Assembly (NCBI RefSeq): GCF_900110205.1
Contig: NZ_FOCV01000024.1
Location: 33,151 to 97,150 of the forward strand
Reading direction: 5' to 3'
Length of the DNA stretch: 64,000 nt
Source of the DNA: Rhizobium tibeticum
Lineage (GTDB): Bacteria > Pseudomonadota > Alphaproteobacteria > Rhizobiales > Rhizobiaceae
Below the pieces are notes generated by a model, which searched no databases, was not told where the DNA came from, and saw only the letters and a list, made by a program, of their open reading frames with translations. How positions within the stretch are numbered: the stretch's first letter is position 1; each line of letters begins with the position of its first letter. Below, piece by piece: positions 35,969 to 45,401 of this stretch. A program made the position numbers and the translations under genes.

Positions 35969-36598
35969 TTAGAAGCCGCCCAGAAGGTTGAACGCGATCA
36001 GCCACATGACGAATGCGATAACCATTTCCAATATGCGCCAGGACGAGGGTCGGGAAAAGATCGGCCGCAGTTGTGTTGCGCCATAACCCAGCAAAAAGAA
36101 AAAGAGGAATGACCCCGTGGTGGCACCTGCTGCAAAGGACATCTGATAACCGGCAAATCGCGTCGAGATCGTGCCAAGCAGGACGACGGTGTCGAGATAG
36201 ACGTGCGGATTGAGCCAGGTGAGAGCCAGACATGTGGCCAAAGTCTTCTTGAAGCTTGAAGGACTTCCTGCTCCAACGGTCAACGTTCCCGAAGACAAGA
36301 ATGCGGACCAAAGACTCTTGGCTCCATACCAGACGAGGAAGGCTGCTCCGCCATACCGCATGACAGGATTGAGCCAAGGCAATAGCTCCACGATTTGTTT
36401 AAGGCTGGTCACCCCAAGCACGATGAGTACGGCGTCTGACAGGGCGCAGGCGAGGCAAACGGCAAATACATACTCACCTCGAAGACCTTGGCGAAGGACA
36501 AACGCATTCTGCGCGCCGATGGCGACGATGAGGCTGAGGCCCATCATCATGCCAGTGAAGTAGACCGAGATATCCAATTTCTGATGACCGCCTTGCAC
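35969..36598 (-). CDS. LysE/ArgO-type basic amino-acid exporter
   Basis: A 209-residue membrane protein. MGLSLIVAIGAQNAFVLRQG is the LysE/ArgO N-terminal signature, with GAQNAFVLRQG nearly identical to known arginine/lysine exporters. LTWLNPHVYLDTVVLLG is the second signature. Divergent from an ArgP-like regulator gene with 77 bp between, the classic lysG-lysE / argP-argO layout. It probably exports arginine or lysine when they accumulate. Confidence 0.92.
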   Translation of the reverse strand: MQGGHQKLDISVYFTGMMMGLSLIVAIGAQNAFVLRQGLRGEYVFAVCLACALSDAVLIVLGVTSLKQIVELLPWLNPVMRYGGAAFLVWYGAKSLWSAFLSSGTLTVGAGSPSSFKKTLATCLALTWLNPHVYLDTVVLLGTISTRFAGYQMSFAAGATTGSFLFFFLLGYGATQLRPIFSRPSSWRILEMVIAFVMWLIAFNLLGGF

Positions 36599-36628
36599 AA
36601 ACTCCGGACTCGGTATGCGCAGGGAGAA

Positions 36629-36645
36629 ATTTAGGCTACTTAAAT
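36629..36645. promoter_or_regulatory. Candidate LysR-type (ArgP-like) operator
   Basis: ATTTA and TAAAT form an inverted repeat separated by 7 bases, fitting the T-N11-A pattern of LysR sites. It lies in the 77-bp gap between the divergent exporter and regulator genes. Confidence 0.4.
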
Positions 36646-36675
36646 CTGCTAAAGCGAATTAAGTGGTCCTAAGTT

Positions 36676-37572
36676 ATGCTCGACTATTCTGCTCTCCGCG
36701 TCGTCCTGGCCGTCGTCCAATCGGGAAGCTTCGAAAAAGCGGCTGCCCTTCTCAACGTCACGCCGTCAGCCGTTTCGCAGCGGGTTAAACAGCTGGAGGA
36801 GCGTCTGGGCGTGGCCCTGATCGTCCGCGGCAATCCGTGCATGGCAACCGAGAAGGGCGAATGGCTTTGTCGGCATATGGACAATGTGGGCATGCTCGAA
36901 ACCGAACTGTTTGAGCATCTGCCGTCGCTGGTCGATCCTGCTGATCCCGAGCACAGAGTAACGCTCCAGATTGCTACCAACGCCGATAGCCTCGGAACAT
37001 GGTTCCTGGAGGCCATCTCGAACTACTCGAAATCCTCCAGCTACTTGGTCAGTATTTCAGTTGATGACCAAGACTATACTGCGGAATGGCTGCAGCGCGG
37101 CCGGGTCGTTGCCGCCGTGACGAGTGCGGAAAAGCCGATCTCGGGGTGCAGACGCTTTTTTCTTGGCTCTCTTCGATACCATGCAACGGCGAGCCCAGAA
37201 TTCGTATCTCGCTATTTTCCTGAAGGGGTAACTCCCAAGGCTATCGCCAACGCCCCGGCGCTTACCTTCAATCAGAAGGACAAGCTTCAAAGTGACTGGT
37301 TACGCCGCACGCTGGGGCACTCAGTGAATTTCCCGAGCCATTGGCTTCCGTCGACCAACAGCTTCATCGAAGCCAGTCTCTCTGGCATGGGTTGGGGCAT
37401 GAACCCAATCGAGCTGACGCGTGGGCATCTTCTCGCCGGACGTCTGGTGGAGCTGATACCGGAAACGCCTCTCGACACTCCATTGTACTGGCAAATCAAC
37501 CGTCTTGCCGCTGACCGCCTGGCTGATCTCACCCTCGAAGTCAGCAAAGTTGCAAAGCGCCACCTGATCTAA
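36676..37572 (+). CDS. LysR-family regulator, ArgP/LysG type
   Basis: A 298-residue protein starting MLDYSALRVVLAVVQSGSFE, with the winged helix AAALLNVTPSAVSQRVKQLE in residues 20-40. The close match to ArgP/LysG (LDY start, QRVKQLEERLG) and its divergent position to the LysE-type gene support a basic amino-acid-responsive activator. The ligand domain occupies residues 95-298. Arg or Lys is the likely effector. Confidence 0.92.
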   Translation: MLDYSALRVVLAVVQSGSFEKAAALLNVTPSAVSQRVKQLEERLGVALIVRGNPCMATEKGEWLCRHMDNVGMLETELFEHLPSLVDPADPEHRVTLQIATNADSLGTWFLEAISNYSKSSSYLVSISVDDQDYTAEWLQRGRVVAAVTSAEKPISGCRRFFLGSLRYHATASPEFVSRYFPEGVTPKAIANAPALTFNQKDKLQSDWLRRTLGHSVNFPSHWLPSTNSFIEASLSGMGWGMNPIELTRGHLLAGRLVELIPETPLDTPLYWQINRLAADRLADLTLEVSKVAKRHLI

Positions 37573-37763
37573 GGCAAGACGCCCTTACGCCAAGCGCGAT
37601 CGTCCGCGGATTCATCCGGCGACCTCCCCATCGGTGCATGTACCGAACGAACCCTATATGGGAAATCACCAAGCATCGGAGCCCAAGTGCTATCGCACTC
37701 TCATGCTGCCGCGCAAAATTGACTGCGGCCTTGTGCCTCGCCACCATTCGTGGCAGTCCACCG
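37573..37763. other. Intergenic region, nothing recognised
   Basis: A short gap after the regulator gene. No terminator-like hairpin with T-run is seen. Confidence 0.3.
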
Positions 37764-38015
37764 TTAGTGCCGGCTGTAAAGGCTCGGGCGGACGTCCTCG
37801 TCAGCGCGATCGGGGAAAAGGGACCTCCGCGTTCGCTCTAGTGCCTCCGCCTCCTGGCGATGCCGCTGAAGAAGAGCAGCAGTCACATCCTGATACGGTC
37901 CGCTATCGGACTGGGCGATGCGGACAACTCCACCGCCAGAAAGGAAATCGCAGAATGACTTAACCGAGCGAAGTCGTGTTGTGATCTCGACATAGCGATT
38001 TTCGTCAGCGTTCAT
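37764..38015 (-). CDS. Small hypothetical protein
   Basis: The ATG at 38015 gives 83 residues: MNADENRYVEITTRLRSVKS and later AALLQRHRQEAEALERTRRS. A purine-rich GGAGGAGG lies about 13 bp upstream, rather far. Helical and without a recognised family. It overlaps the end of another minus-strand frame (38005-38385) that ends in a hydrophobic segment (SIAGALLPIWIAVVVMILP), which may be the remnant of a small membrane protein. Confidence 0.4.
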   Translation of the reverse strand: MNADENRYVEITTRLRSVKSFCDFLSGGGVVRIAQSDSGPYQDVTAALLQRHRQEAEALERTRRSLFPDRADEDVRPSLYSRH

Positions 38016-38365
38016 CAGCCCCCGCCTCCTCCCCAAGGAAGATCGGTTCCGACTTCGGCAATATCATGACCACCACGGCAATCCAAATAGGAAGCAAAGC
38101 ACCCGCGATCGATTGAGAACGCTGTCTTTCGATGCCGTCAGGTTTGCGCTCGATGGAGTTCCCGGTCAGGACGCGGCCGAATAGCGCTATGGATCGGCAC
38201 TGACCTTTGGCTTGCCGGCGGCCATTTTGGTCGACGAAGTCGACACCCAACTGGAGCCTGGGACGCCTTCGGGGCGACGTATCTGACGTCGCGGCGCGTC
38301 GCCGACGGGCCTGTGGCGACGCGATCGCCAATGCATCCTTTTGAAATCTCAAGCGTTGTAGGGGT
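38016..38365. other. Intergenic region with possible membrane-protein remnant
   Basis: About 350 bp. On the minus strand a hydrophobic stretch ends near 38030 (see the previous entry); the rest of that frame looks non-coding. No other gene. Confidence 0.3.
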
Positions 38366-38824
38366 ATGCAGTACCGGAAAGCCACGCCTGAGGACGACGA
38401 TGTCCTGGTTCGACATTATCTCGCGATTTGGGAGAGCTATGGGACACCTGCCGACCATTTTCGAGCGGATGCCGAAGCCGTCATACGCCAGTTCCTCGAG
38501 GAAGGGCGTCGGGATCGTGCACTGGCGAGCTTCATCGCTTTTGACGGCGAAATCGCTGCGGGATCGGCCTCATGTCAGCTTCACCAGATACCCTATCCCG
38601 CGGCGTTGAAATCGGAACACTTGCTCCAGGGATACGTCTGGAGCCTCTTCATCGACCCAGCCTATCGGCGACAGGGCGTTTCGAAGAAACTGATGTTCAT
38701 GATATTGGACCATTTGCGGGACATAGGTTGCACAGGGATAGTGCTCCACTCTTCGGAGGCAGGCGAGGCGCTCTATCGTTCTCTCGGTTTCGAGATTGCT
38801 CGCGAGATGCGGCTGAAATTTTAA
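38366..38824 (+). CDS. GNAT-family N-acetyltransferase
   Basis: A 152-residue protein. The acetyl-CoA site is in SLFIDPAYRRQGVSKKLMFM, with the R/Q-x-x-G-x-G/A pyrophosphate loop RRQGVS near residue 106. The C-terminal SSEAGEALYRSLGFE has the usual Tyr and the GF motif. Substrate unknown. It starts in an isolated position and has no evident operon partner. Confidence 0.88.
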   Translation: MQYRKATPEDDDVLVRHYLAIWESYGTPADHFRADAEAVIRQFLEEGRRDRALASFIAFDGEIAAGSASCQLHQIPYPAALKSEHLLQGYVWSLFIDPAYRRQGVSKKLMFMILDHLRDIGCTGIVLHSSEAGEALYRSLGFEIAREMRLKF

Positions 38825-39041
38825 CTGCAGGTCCGAGTGCTTGCCGGGAACCGCTGCGAGCTTGAGTTCTGAAGCTGACAGCGCACCGGGCCCATTCAGT
38901 TCGCAGAATAAAGTTTCGAATATCTCAGCCCTTGAACGTTGCGTTGCGGACTCACCCAGCTAGATTTCATAACGATCACGCACGGTCCATCGCTTTTAAA
39001 CCTGCTAGCTTCAGCCCGAACATTGGCCAAGGTAAATATTC

Positions 39042-39935
39042 ATGGAACAGGTACGAGGTCACCCCGACATTCTACCGGGTTTCAGATGGTATGACATTCC
39101 ACTCCAGGACTGCTCGATCAGAACGGCGATCGGGGGAAATGGGCCGCCGCTGCTCCTTTTACACGGTCACCCGCAGACGCATCTGACATGGCATAAAGTG
39201 GCACCCGTCCTTGCCGAAAAATTCACCGTCATCGCCGCTGATCTGCGCGGCTACGGCGATAGTTCGAAACCCGACGGAGGGCCCGGCCACATCAATTATT
39301 CCAAGCGAGCGATGGCCTTGGACCAGATACAAGTCATGAAAGCGTTGGGGTTTGGACAATTCTCAATTATTGCGCACGACCGCGGCGCGCGTGTCGCCCA
39401 TCGAATGGCGCTTGATCACCCAGACGCGGTCGATAGACTTGTCCTTCTAGACATCGCTCCGACGGCAACCATGTACGCACGAACCGACATGGAATTTGCA
39501 CGCCGGTATTTCTGGTGGTTCTTTCTCATTCAGCCATACCCCCTGCCCGAGCGCCTTATCGCGGGTGATCCGGACTTCTTTCTCGATCAGCATATCGAAA
39601 GACAGATAAACAACCCCGGCGCGGTCGATCCGCTTGTCCTTCAGGAATATCGACGCTGTTTTGCCAACCCAGCCACGCGTCATGCAATCTGCGAGGACTA
39701 TCGCGCGGCGGCGAGCATCGATCTCGTTCATGATGCGATTGACAAAGACAAGCGCATCCAGGTGCCACTCTTGATATTGTGGGGCGCAAAGGGAACCGTC
39801 GGTGCGCTTTACGACGTGCTGCAAACCTGGGCCGACAAAGCCATGGACGTGCGCGGCCATGCCATTGATTGCGGGCATAGTCCGCAAGAGGAAGCACCGG
39901 ACGAACTGCTGAATGCTTTGAAACGTTTTTTGTGA
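39042..39935 (+). CDS. Haloacetate (fluoroacetate) dehalogenase-like alpha/beta hydrolase
   Basis: A 297-residue protein that matches the fluoroacetate dehalogenase family along its length. Nucleophile Asp is in AHDRGARVAHRM with both substrate arginines, acid Asp in LVLLDIAPT, and catalytic His in IDCGHSPQEEAPD; CEDYRAA keeps the Tyr of the halide pocket. The halide-binding His-Trp pair of characterised enzymes is Trp-Trp here (ARRYFWWFFLIQP), so halide binding may differ. It could be a dehalogenase or an epoxide hydrolase-like enzyme. No signal peptide. Confidence 0.85.
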   Translation: MEQVRGHPDILPGFRWYDIPLQDCSIRTAIGGNGPPLLLLHGHPQTHLTWHKVAPVLAEKFTVIAADLRGYGDSSKPDGGPGHINYSKRAMALDQIQVMKALGFGQFSIIAHDRGARVAHRMALDHPDAVDRLVLLDIAPTATMYARTDMEFARRYFWWFFLIQPYPLPERLIAGDPDFFLDQHIERQINNPGAVDPLVLQEYRRCFANPATRHAICEDYRAAASIDLVHDAIDKDKRIQVPLLILWGAKGTVGALYDVLQTWADKAMDVRGHAIDCGHSPQEEAPDELLNALKRFL

Positions 39936-40193
39936 CATCCAATCGCAATGGGCCAATGCCGTAGCCGAAGAGTGCGATGCTGGCGGCTCAGCAGATGCTG
40001 GTGTTCGGCCCGAATGCATTCAGCACTTTTGCTGCGGATAGCTCGTCTACACTGTTTGCGCCGGGCCGCAATGCTCCCGGCTCACTCCCATTGATCTATT
40101 CATTCAGGCCGCTCATGTCGGTCATGCCTAAGACGGAAATTTTCCAACCTCGCATGAACACTCCGTCGAATGACCCTTCCTGTCGCGCTGATT

Positions 40194-41735
40194 CTAGGTT
40201 TCGGTGATACGCCGATCTTCATCAGACCCGGCCGCAAGTTGTTTCCAGTCCAAATCCTCCTGCAGTTCGAGATATTGGCCAGGGCCGACCCGGTCGGCAT
40301 CGCGCAGCTCTTCAAGGCGTTGGCGTTGCGCCAGCACCGCGGCCAATGACAGGCCGCCGCGGCGATCGAGTGGCAAAGTCTGGATCTGATCACCGCTCTC
40401 ACAAAGCTGCTGATAAGCCAGCCGTATGGCTTCTGCCTCCACACCCTCCTCCTTATCCAGTCGCTTGAGCGCGGCCTCGGCCAGCGATCTTCGCGCCGCT
40501 TCAAGCTCCTGACGCGCCTCGCCCCGTCTCTCAAGTTTGAAGAATCCGATCATGGGCGCCAGTGTGGCACCCTGGATAACCAATGTCGCAAGCACGACCG
40601 CAAAAGCCGTCAAGACAACGAGATCTCGTTCGGGAAAGTTCGCAGGCAACGCGAACGCCGTGGCAAGCGTGACGAGCCCGCGCATGCCTGCCCATCCTAC
40701 AAGCAAGGTTTCGCCCGGCGCGAAGGGTGCAAGATCATGGCCGCGCCGATGGCGATAAACCACAATAGTGTGGAACAGAAACGCCATCGCCACGCGTGTT
40801 GCGATGACGCCGGCAACGACGATCGCGGCAAATCCAATCGCCCGCTCCAACTCGGCGGTGGACATCGCTTCGACGATACGACGAGCCTGCAATCCCATCA
40901 GCAGGAACGCCACCACGTTCAGCAAGAAGACGACTGTCGTCCAGACCGCGAACGAATGCACCCGCATGCGTGGGGAATCCTCGACCGAGGCAAGCGTGGC
41001 GATCGTCATCGCGCTCGCCACCGTCGCCAGAACGGCCGATAGATGCAGACGCTCCGCGATCAGCCATGTCGCAAACGCGTAGACGAACTGAAACAGTGTG
41101 CCGCCGACGGTGTTTTCGGTGACCGGCCGCAGCCGCGAGACGAGAAACCCGAAGGCGATGCCGAACAGAATCCCGCCGGGCGCAGCAGACACCAGTTGCA
41201 GCACGGTCCCTGCATCGACCCCGCCGCGTGCCTGGACGGTCAGCGCGGCACTGAAGAGTAGCAGTGCGGTTGCGTCGTTAAACAGGCTTTCGCCCTTAAG
41301 CAGGGCATCCACGCGACGGGAGACCGGCAAATTCGACAGGACCGCAGTGGCCGCGGCAGCATCGGGCGGCGCAACGATTGCGCCCAACGTAATCGCCACC
41401 GCGATGGGTAGCCCGACAGTCAGCGCACTGATCGAGACGACGACACCCGTCGTGACCAATACAGCCAGCACGGCGTAGAAGAACAGTGGCAGCAGCATGC
41501 GTCGCGCCGCACCTACCGGGAAATCGTAGGCCGAGTCGATCAGGACGGGCGCGATGAACAACGCAAGTGCGGTCGGCGGATCGATCGGGATGCTTGGCGC
41601 GCCCGGCAACATCGCCACGGCAACGCCTGCGGCGGCAAGGATGCCGGGATATGGCAGTTGCATGCGTCGCGTTACCTGCAAAAGCAAGATGGCGACTGCA
41701 AGCAACGCAACGAGGGTCTCAAAGAAAGTCATCAT
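40194..41735 (-). CDS. Na+/H+ antiporter, CPA1 family (NhaP type)
   Basis: The first ATG of the MMTFFETL start, at 41735, gives 513 residues; the longer frame upstream reads as non-coding. About twelve membrane segments. The ion-binding region has TLGAIVAPPDAAAATAVLSN and GESLFNDATALLLF, the CPA1 ND motif. GWAGMRGLVTLATAFALP is the second signature. A 110-residue cytoplasmic tail follows. It exchanges Na+ or K+ for H+ at the inner membrane. Divergent from the amine oxidase gene. Confidence 0.9.
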   Translation of the reverse strand: MMTFFETLVALLAVAILLLQVTRRMQLPYPGILAAAGVAVAMLPGAPSIPIDPPTALALFIAPVLIDSAYDFPVGAARRMLLPLFFYAVLAVLVTTGVVVSISALTVGLPIAVAITLGAIVAPPDAAAATAVLSNLPVSRRVDALLKGESLFNDATALLLFSAALTVQARGGVDAGTVLQLVSAAPGGILFGIAFGFLVSRLRPVTENTVGGTLFQFVYAFATWLIAERLHLSAVLATVASAMTIATLASVEDSPRMRVHSFAVWTTVVFLLNVVAFLLMGLQARRIVEAMSTAELERAIGFAAIVVAGVIATRVAMAFLFHTIVVYRHRRGHDLAPFAPGETLLVGWAGMRGLVTLATAFALPANFPERDLVVLTAFAVVLATLVIQGATLAPMIGFFKLERRGEARQELEAARRSLAEAALKRLDKEEGVEAEAIRLAYQQLCESGDQIQTLPLDRRGGLSLAAVLAQRQRLEELRDADRVGPGQYLELQEDLDWKQLAAGSDEDRRITET

Positions 41736-41834
41736 CTCATAGTAGCAGCCTTTCGTCAGCGTTGAAGCCGTAACGGTTCCCCTATAAAACCTATGCCGCG
41801 ATAGCGGTGGAGCCCTCACGACGGAGCGGCGACT

Positions 41835-43058
41835 GTGGATTACGAGGTTGCGATTGTCGGCGCTGGCGCCGCTGGGATTGCTGCGGCACGCGCACTGGCG
41901 GCGGCCGGCCGCTCGGTGATTATGCTGGAAGCCAGCGGCCGCGTCGGAGGCCGCGCCTGGGCGATCGAACTGGGTGGAATCCCGCTGGATATGGGTTGTG
42001 GCTGGCTGCATTCGGCCGAGCGCAATCCGCTCATTGCCCTCGGTCGTGCAGCTGGGTTCACGATCGTACGCGGACCCACAGCATGGCAAAAGCAATGGCA
42101 TGATCTCGGCTTCACGCCGGAAGATCAGGCGGCCGCAGCGACTGCATGGAATGCGCTTGAAAGTCGCATGCGAAGCGATCCGCCGATAAGCGACCGTGCA
42201 GCTGACGCGCTCGAGCCAGACGGCAAATGGAATACTTACTGCCAGTCGCTGAGCGGATACATGAACGGCGCCCCCCTCGAGCGCCTCTCGATCGCCGACT
42301 TCCTGGCTTATGACGATGCGGCGACCGACAGCAACTGGCGGGTGCGCGAAGGCTATGGCCATCTAATCGCGGCGAGCGTTCCGGACGTGACGCTGCGGCT
42401 GTCGTCTCCTGTGCGCCGCATCGCGCTGACTGATCGAGGCGTCCGGCTGGATACCGACCGCGGCCCGATCGCCGCTCGCACGGCTGTGGTCACCGTATCG
42501 ACCGCTGTGCTAGCAAGCGGCGCGATAACGTTCGACGTGGATGCCGACGATCACCTGCATGCCGCAAGCAACTTACCGCTTGGCCTCGCTGACAAGCTAT
42601 TCTTCGAACTATATGGTAACCACGGGCTTGAGCCCGAAACGCACCTCCTCGGAAATCCCCGCAACAGCGATACCGGCAGTTATTATATTCGACCGCTCGG
42701 CCGACCCGTGATTGAGGCGTTCTTCGGAGGAACTGGCGCGGTCACCATTGCGCGCACCGGGCTTTTGGATGCGTTCGTCTTTGCCATGGATGAATTGTCA
42801 TCCCTATTGGGTAGCGACATCTGCCGCCATCTGCGACCGCTGACGGCCTCGTCGTGGTGCCACACCGACTGGATACGTGGTTCCTACAGCCATGCGCTGC
42901 CAGGACACGCCGGCGCCCGCAAGATCCTGGCCCGACCCATCGACGATAGATTGTTCTTCGCGGGGGAGGCAACGCACCCTTCGGACTTCTCAACCGCGCA
43001 CGGCGCCTGGCAAAGCGGGGTACGTGCCGCCGAACAGGTGGTAGAGCCGTTAGCTTGA
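41835..43058 (+). CDS. FAD-dependent amine oxidase (flavin monoamine oxidase family)
   Basis: Starts at GTG 41835 and has 407 residues. The dinucleotide motif is VAIVGAGAAGIAAARALAAA, followed by SGRVGGRAW, which is typical of monoamine oxidases and related enzymes. The C-terminal FAD-binding motif is LFFAGEATHPSDFSTAHGAW. It oxidises a primary or polyamine, or an amino acid, to an imine with H2O2 production. No signal sequence, so cytoplasmic. Substrate unknown. Confidence 0.88.
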   Translation: MDYEVAIVGAGAAGIAAARALAAAGRSVIMLEASGRVGGRAWAIELGGIPLDMGCGWLHSAERNPLIALGRAAGFTIVRGPTAWQKQWHDLGFTPEDQAAAATAWNALESRMRSDPPISDRAADALEPDGKWNTYCQSLSGYMNGAPLERLSIADFLAYDDAATDSNWRVREGYGHLIAASVPDVTLRLSSPVRRIALTDRGVRLDTDRGPIAARTAVVTVSTAVLASGAITFDVDADDHLHAASNLPLGLADKLFFELYGNHGLEPETHLLGNPRNSDTGSYYIRPLGRPVIEAFFGGTGAVTIARTGLLDAFVFAMDELSSLLGSDICRHLRPLTASSWCHTDWIRGSYSHALPGHAGARKILARPIDDRLFFAGEATHPSDFSTAHGAWQSGVRAAEQVVEPLA

Positions 43059-43214
43059 AATCCGATTTGCCCGGCAGCCGGTCGTGGCCCGGCAAGCAGC
43101 GTTGCGGACACCGGTCCGTAAAGGCTTGCGGCAGATTCTCGCCCGGTCTTTCCAAACGCTTGGAGTGTTCGCCCGACAACATCGCCGTGCATCCGGGCGT
43201 TTTCTGGCCGCTCC

Positions 43215-44006
43215 TCAGAGCAGCATCGATGCTCCGCGATCGAGATAGGTGTCGAGGAACTGTTCGAGCCGCGCATTTCTCGGCTTTCTAAACACCTCTT
43301 TCGGAGGGCCGGTGAAGACGATCTTCCCGTGGTCAAGGAATGCGATCTGCTGCCCGACTGTGGCCGCAAAGCCGATTTCGTGCGACACGACGACCATTGT
43401 CATGCCTTCGGCCGCGAGATCGCGCATGACGTTCAACACCTCGCCCGTCAGCTCCGGATCGAGAGAGGAGGTCGGTTCGTCAAAGAGCATGATCTTTGGC
43501 TTGAGGGCAAGCGCACGCGCGATCGCCACGCGCTGTTGCTGCCCGCCGGAAAGTTGCGATGGATAGTGCCCTGCCCGGCCTTCCAGGCCGACTTTCACGA
43601 GCTGAGCCATCGCCCGTTCTTCGGCATCCTTGCGGCTCATCTTGTGAACGGTCTTCAGCGCCTCGCTGACATTTCCGAGCGCCGTCATGTGCGGCCAAAG
43701 GTTGAACTGCTGAAACACCATACCGATCTGCGCGCGGATCGCTCGGTTGGCGGCAGGCGCAATGCGCTCGCGAACGCCTTGTGCATTTTCGGTAAAACCC
43801 AAGACCTCGCCGTTGACCGTGATCGTTCCGGAGGTTGCTTCCTCAAGAAACGCCATGCAACGAAGAAGCGTGCTCTTGCCCGAGCCTGACGGGCCGATCA
43901 GGCAGGAGACCTGCCCCTGCGGTATCTCGAGGTCGATATTTTGGAGCACCGTCGTGTCCCCAAACTTCTTGACGAGATTTTTGACTGCGATCGCGGGGAG
44001 GCTCAT
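43215..44006 (-). CDS. Polar amino-acid ABC transporter ATP-binding protein
   Basis: A 263-residue GlnQ/HisP-type ATPase. Walker A GPSGSGKST (near residues 37-45), signature QLSGGQQQR, Walker B IMLFDEPTSSLDPEL and switch VSHEIGF. The start overlaps the second permease gene by 4 bp. The last gene of the operon. Confidence 0.93.
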   Translation of the reverse strand: MSLPAIAVKNLVKKFGDTTVLQNIDLEIPQGQVSCLIGPSGSGKSTLLRCMAFLEEATSGTITVNGEVLGFTENAQGVRERIAPAANRAIRAQIGMVFQQFNLWPHMTALGNVSEALKTVHKMSRKDAEERAMAQLVKVGLEGRAGHYPSQLSGGQQQRVAIARALALKPKIMLFDEPTSSLDPELTGEVLNVMRDLAAEGMTMVVVSHEIGFAATVGQQIAFLDHGKIVFTGPPKEVFRKPRNARLEQFLDTYLDRGASMLL

Positions 44007-44671
44007 GCGTTAAAAAACCTGAATCTGGTGAGTTTCGTTTCTACGAGATGGCCAAGCCGCCCCGTGATTTCCACAAGCACCCAATAGAAGAGCGCCAGCA
44101 CGGAGAGGGCTTCGACGAAGGCATATTGCTGGGCGCCAATGGCGCTCAGTGTTGCCGTCAATTCCGGAACGGTGATGATCGAAAGGACGGCGGTCTCCTT
44201 CATCAGGAGAACCGCCATGTTGAGCGATGGCGGCAGCACCAGCATGGTCATCTCGGGCAACAGGATGCGCCTGATGATCTGTCCCTGCGTCAGGCCCACG
44301 CACTCACCTGCCTCGATATGACCCTTTGGAACGGCCATGAAGCCGGACCGAAAGATCTCGCTGTAGTAGGCCGCACCATAGATCGAGATGCCAATCAGGC
44401 CGGCGGGCAGCGGATCGAGTGACAGGCCGATGAACGGACCGCCGTAGTAGACCAAGAATATCTGGATGAGGAACGGCGTGCCGCGCAGCACGGCGACGAT
44501 TAGACCAAGCGCCTTGTCGAGCAGGACGCCGCCGAACCGCCGGCCGACAGCGACGAAAAATCCGAGGATGGCGGCGACAATCGTTCCGACGATCCAGATC
44601 AGAACCGTGACACCGGCGCCACTTATGATCGCCGGCAGCTGGTCAAGTATGACGTTGATATCGAAAGTCAT
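44003..44671 (-). CDS. Polar amino-acid ABC transporter permease 2
   Basis: A 222-residue His/Glu/Gln/Arg-type permease (HEQRo family). GTPFLIQIFLVYYGGPFIGL and the coupling loop AGECVGLTQGQIIRRILLPE are characteristic. Four-base overlaps with both neighbours (permease 1 upstream, ATPase downstream) point to translational coupling. Confidence 0.93.
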   Translation of the reverse strand: MTFDINVILDQLPAIISGAGVTVLIWIVGTIVAAILGFFVAVGRRFGGVLLDKALGLIVAVLRGTPFLIQIFLVYYGGPFIGLSLDPLPAGLIGISIYGAAYYSEIFRSGFMAVPKGHIEAGECVGLTQGQIIRRILLPEMTMLVLPPSLNMAVLLMKETAVLSIITVPELTATLSAIGAQQYAFVEALSVLALFYWVLVEITGRLGHLVETKLTRFRFFNA

Positions 44672-45309
44672 CGCGGCACTCCGGGAAGAGAGCGCTCGAT
44701 GAAATCGCCGGCAAGCGCCACGATCCAGTTGATGACGAGATAGATGAGGCCTGCAGCGGCAAATATCTGCAGCGGCAGGAAGGTGCTGCCTGCGAGGTCT
44801 TGCGCCATGCGGGTCAATTCGATGACGCCAACGACGGAAACCAGCGACGACGCCTTGAGGATGAGGATGGCCTCATTGACCAGTGCCGGGAAAGTCAGCC
44901 TCAGCGCGATCGGCGCCTTGATGCGACGGAAGATCTGGCCCGGCGTCAGGCCCACCATCTCGGCCGATTCCACGAGACCGGTCGGGACGCTTGCAAACCC
45001 GCCGCGCATGTTCTCTGCCTGGTAAGCCGCCGTGCAAAGCGAAAGGCCAACGATCGCAGCAACGATGCTCGGCACGTTCAACCCAATCGCCGGCAACATG
45101 TTGTAAATCAAAAGCAACTGCACAAGCAGAGGCACACCGCGGAAGAAACTGATGAAAATTTGTGCGGGAACAACGAAGAGCCCCTTCTTCGACAGCAGCA
45201 TGCCCGAAAGAAGGATCGCGATCGCAAAACCGATCAAGATCGAGACGACGCTGAGCGCCACCGTGTAGATCGATGCGTAAAGTAGCAATTCAAAGAGTTT
45301 GATCGACAT
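44668..45309 (-). CDS. Polar amino-acid ABC transporter permease 1
   Basis: A 213-residue HEQRo-type permease: RGVPLLVQLLLIYNMLPAIG and the loop ESAEMVGLTPGQIFRRIKAP. Same family as permease 2; the two form a heterodimeric channel. First gene after the stem-loop that separates it from the binding-protein gene. Confidence 0.93.
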   Translation of the reverse strand: MSIKLFELLLYASIYTVALSVVSILIGFAIAILLSGMLLSKKGLFVVPAQIFISFFRGVPLLVQLLLIYNMLPAIGLNVPSIVAAIVGLSLCTAAYQAENMRGGFASVPTGLVESAEMVGLTPGQIFRRIKAPIALRLTFPALVNEAILILKASSLVSVVGVIELTRMAQDLAGSTFLPLQIFAAAGLIYLVINWIVALAGDFIERSLPGVPR

Positions 45310-45356
45310 GTCCCGTTTTTGCCCGCCTGGCTGTCATGGAGACCCGATGGCGTCTT

Positions 45357-45386
45357 CGATTGCGTCCCTAGGCCGGGGCGCAATCG
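45357..45386 (-). promoter_or_regulatory. Intercistronic stem-loop between amino-acid SBP and permease genes
   Basis: CGATTGCG and CGCAATCG are exact 8-base reverse complements; CCC and GGG inside extend the stem past one bulged base. No T-run. Same location as the stem-loops in the other two ABC operons; sequence unrelated. Confidence 0.55.
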
Positions 45387-45401
45387 ACGATCAGGTTGAT
45401 T

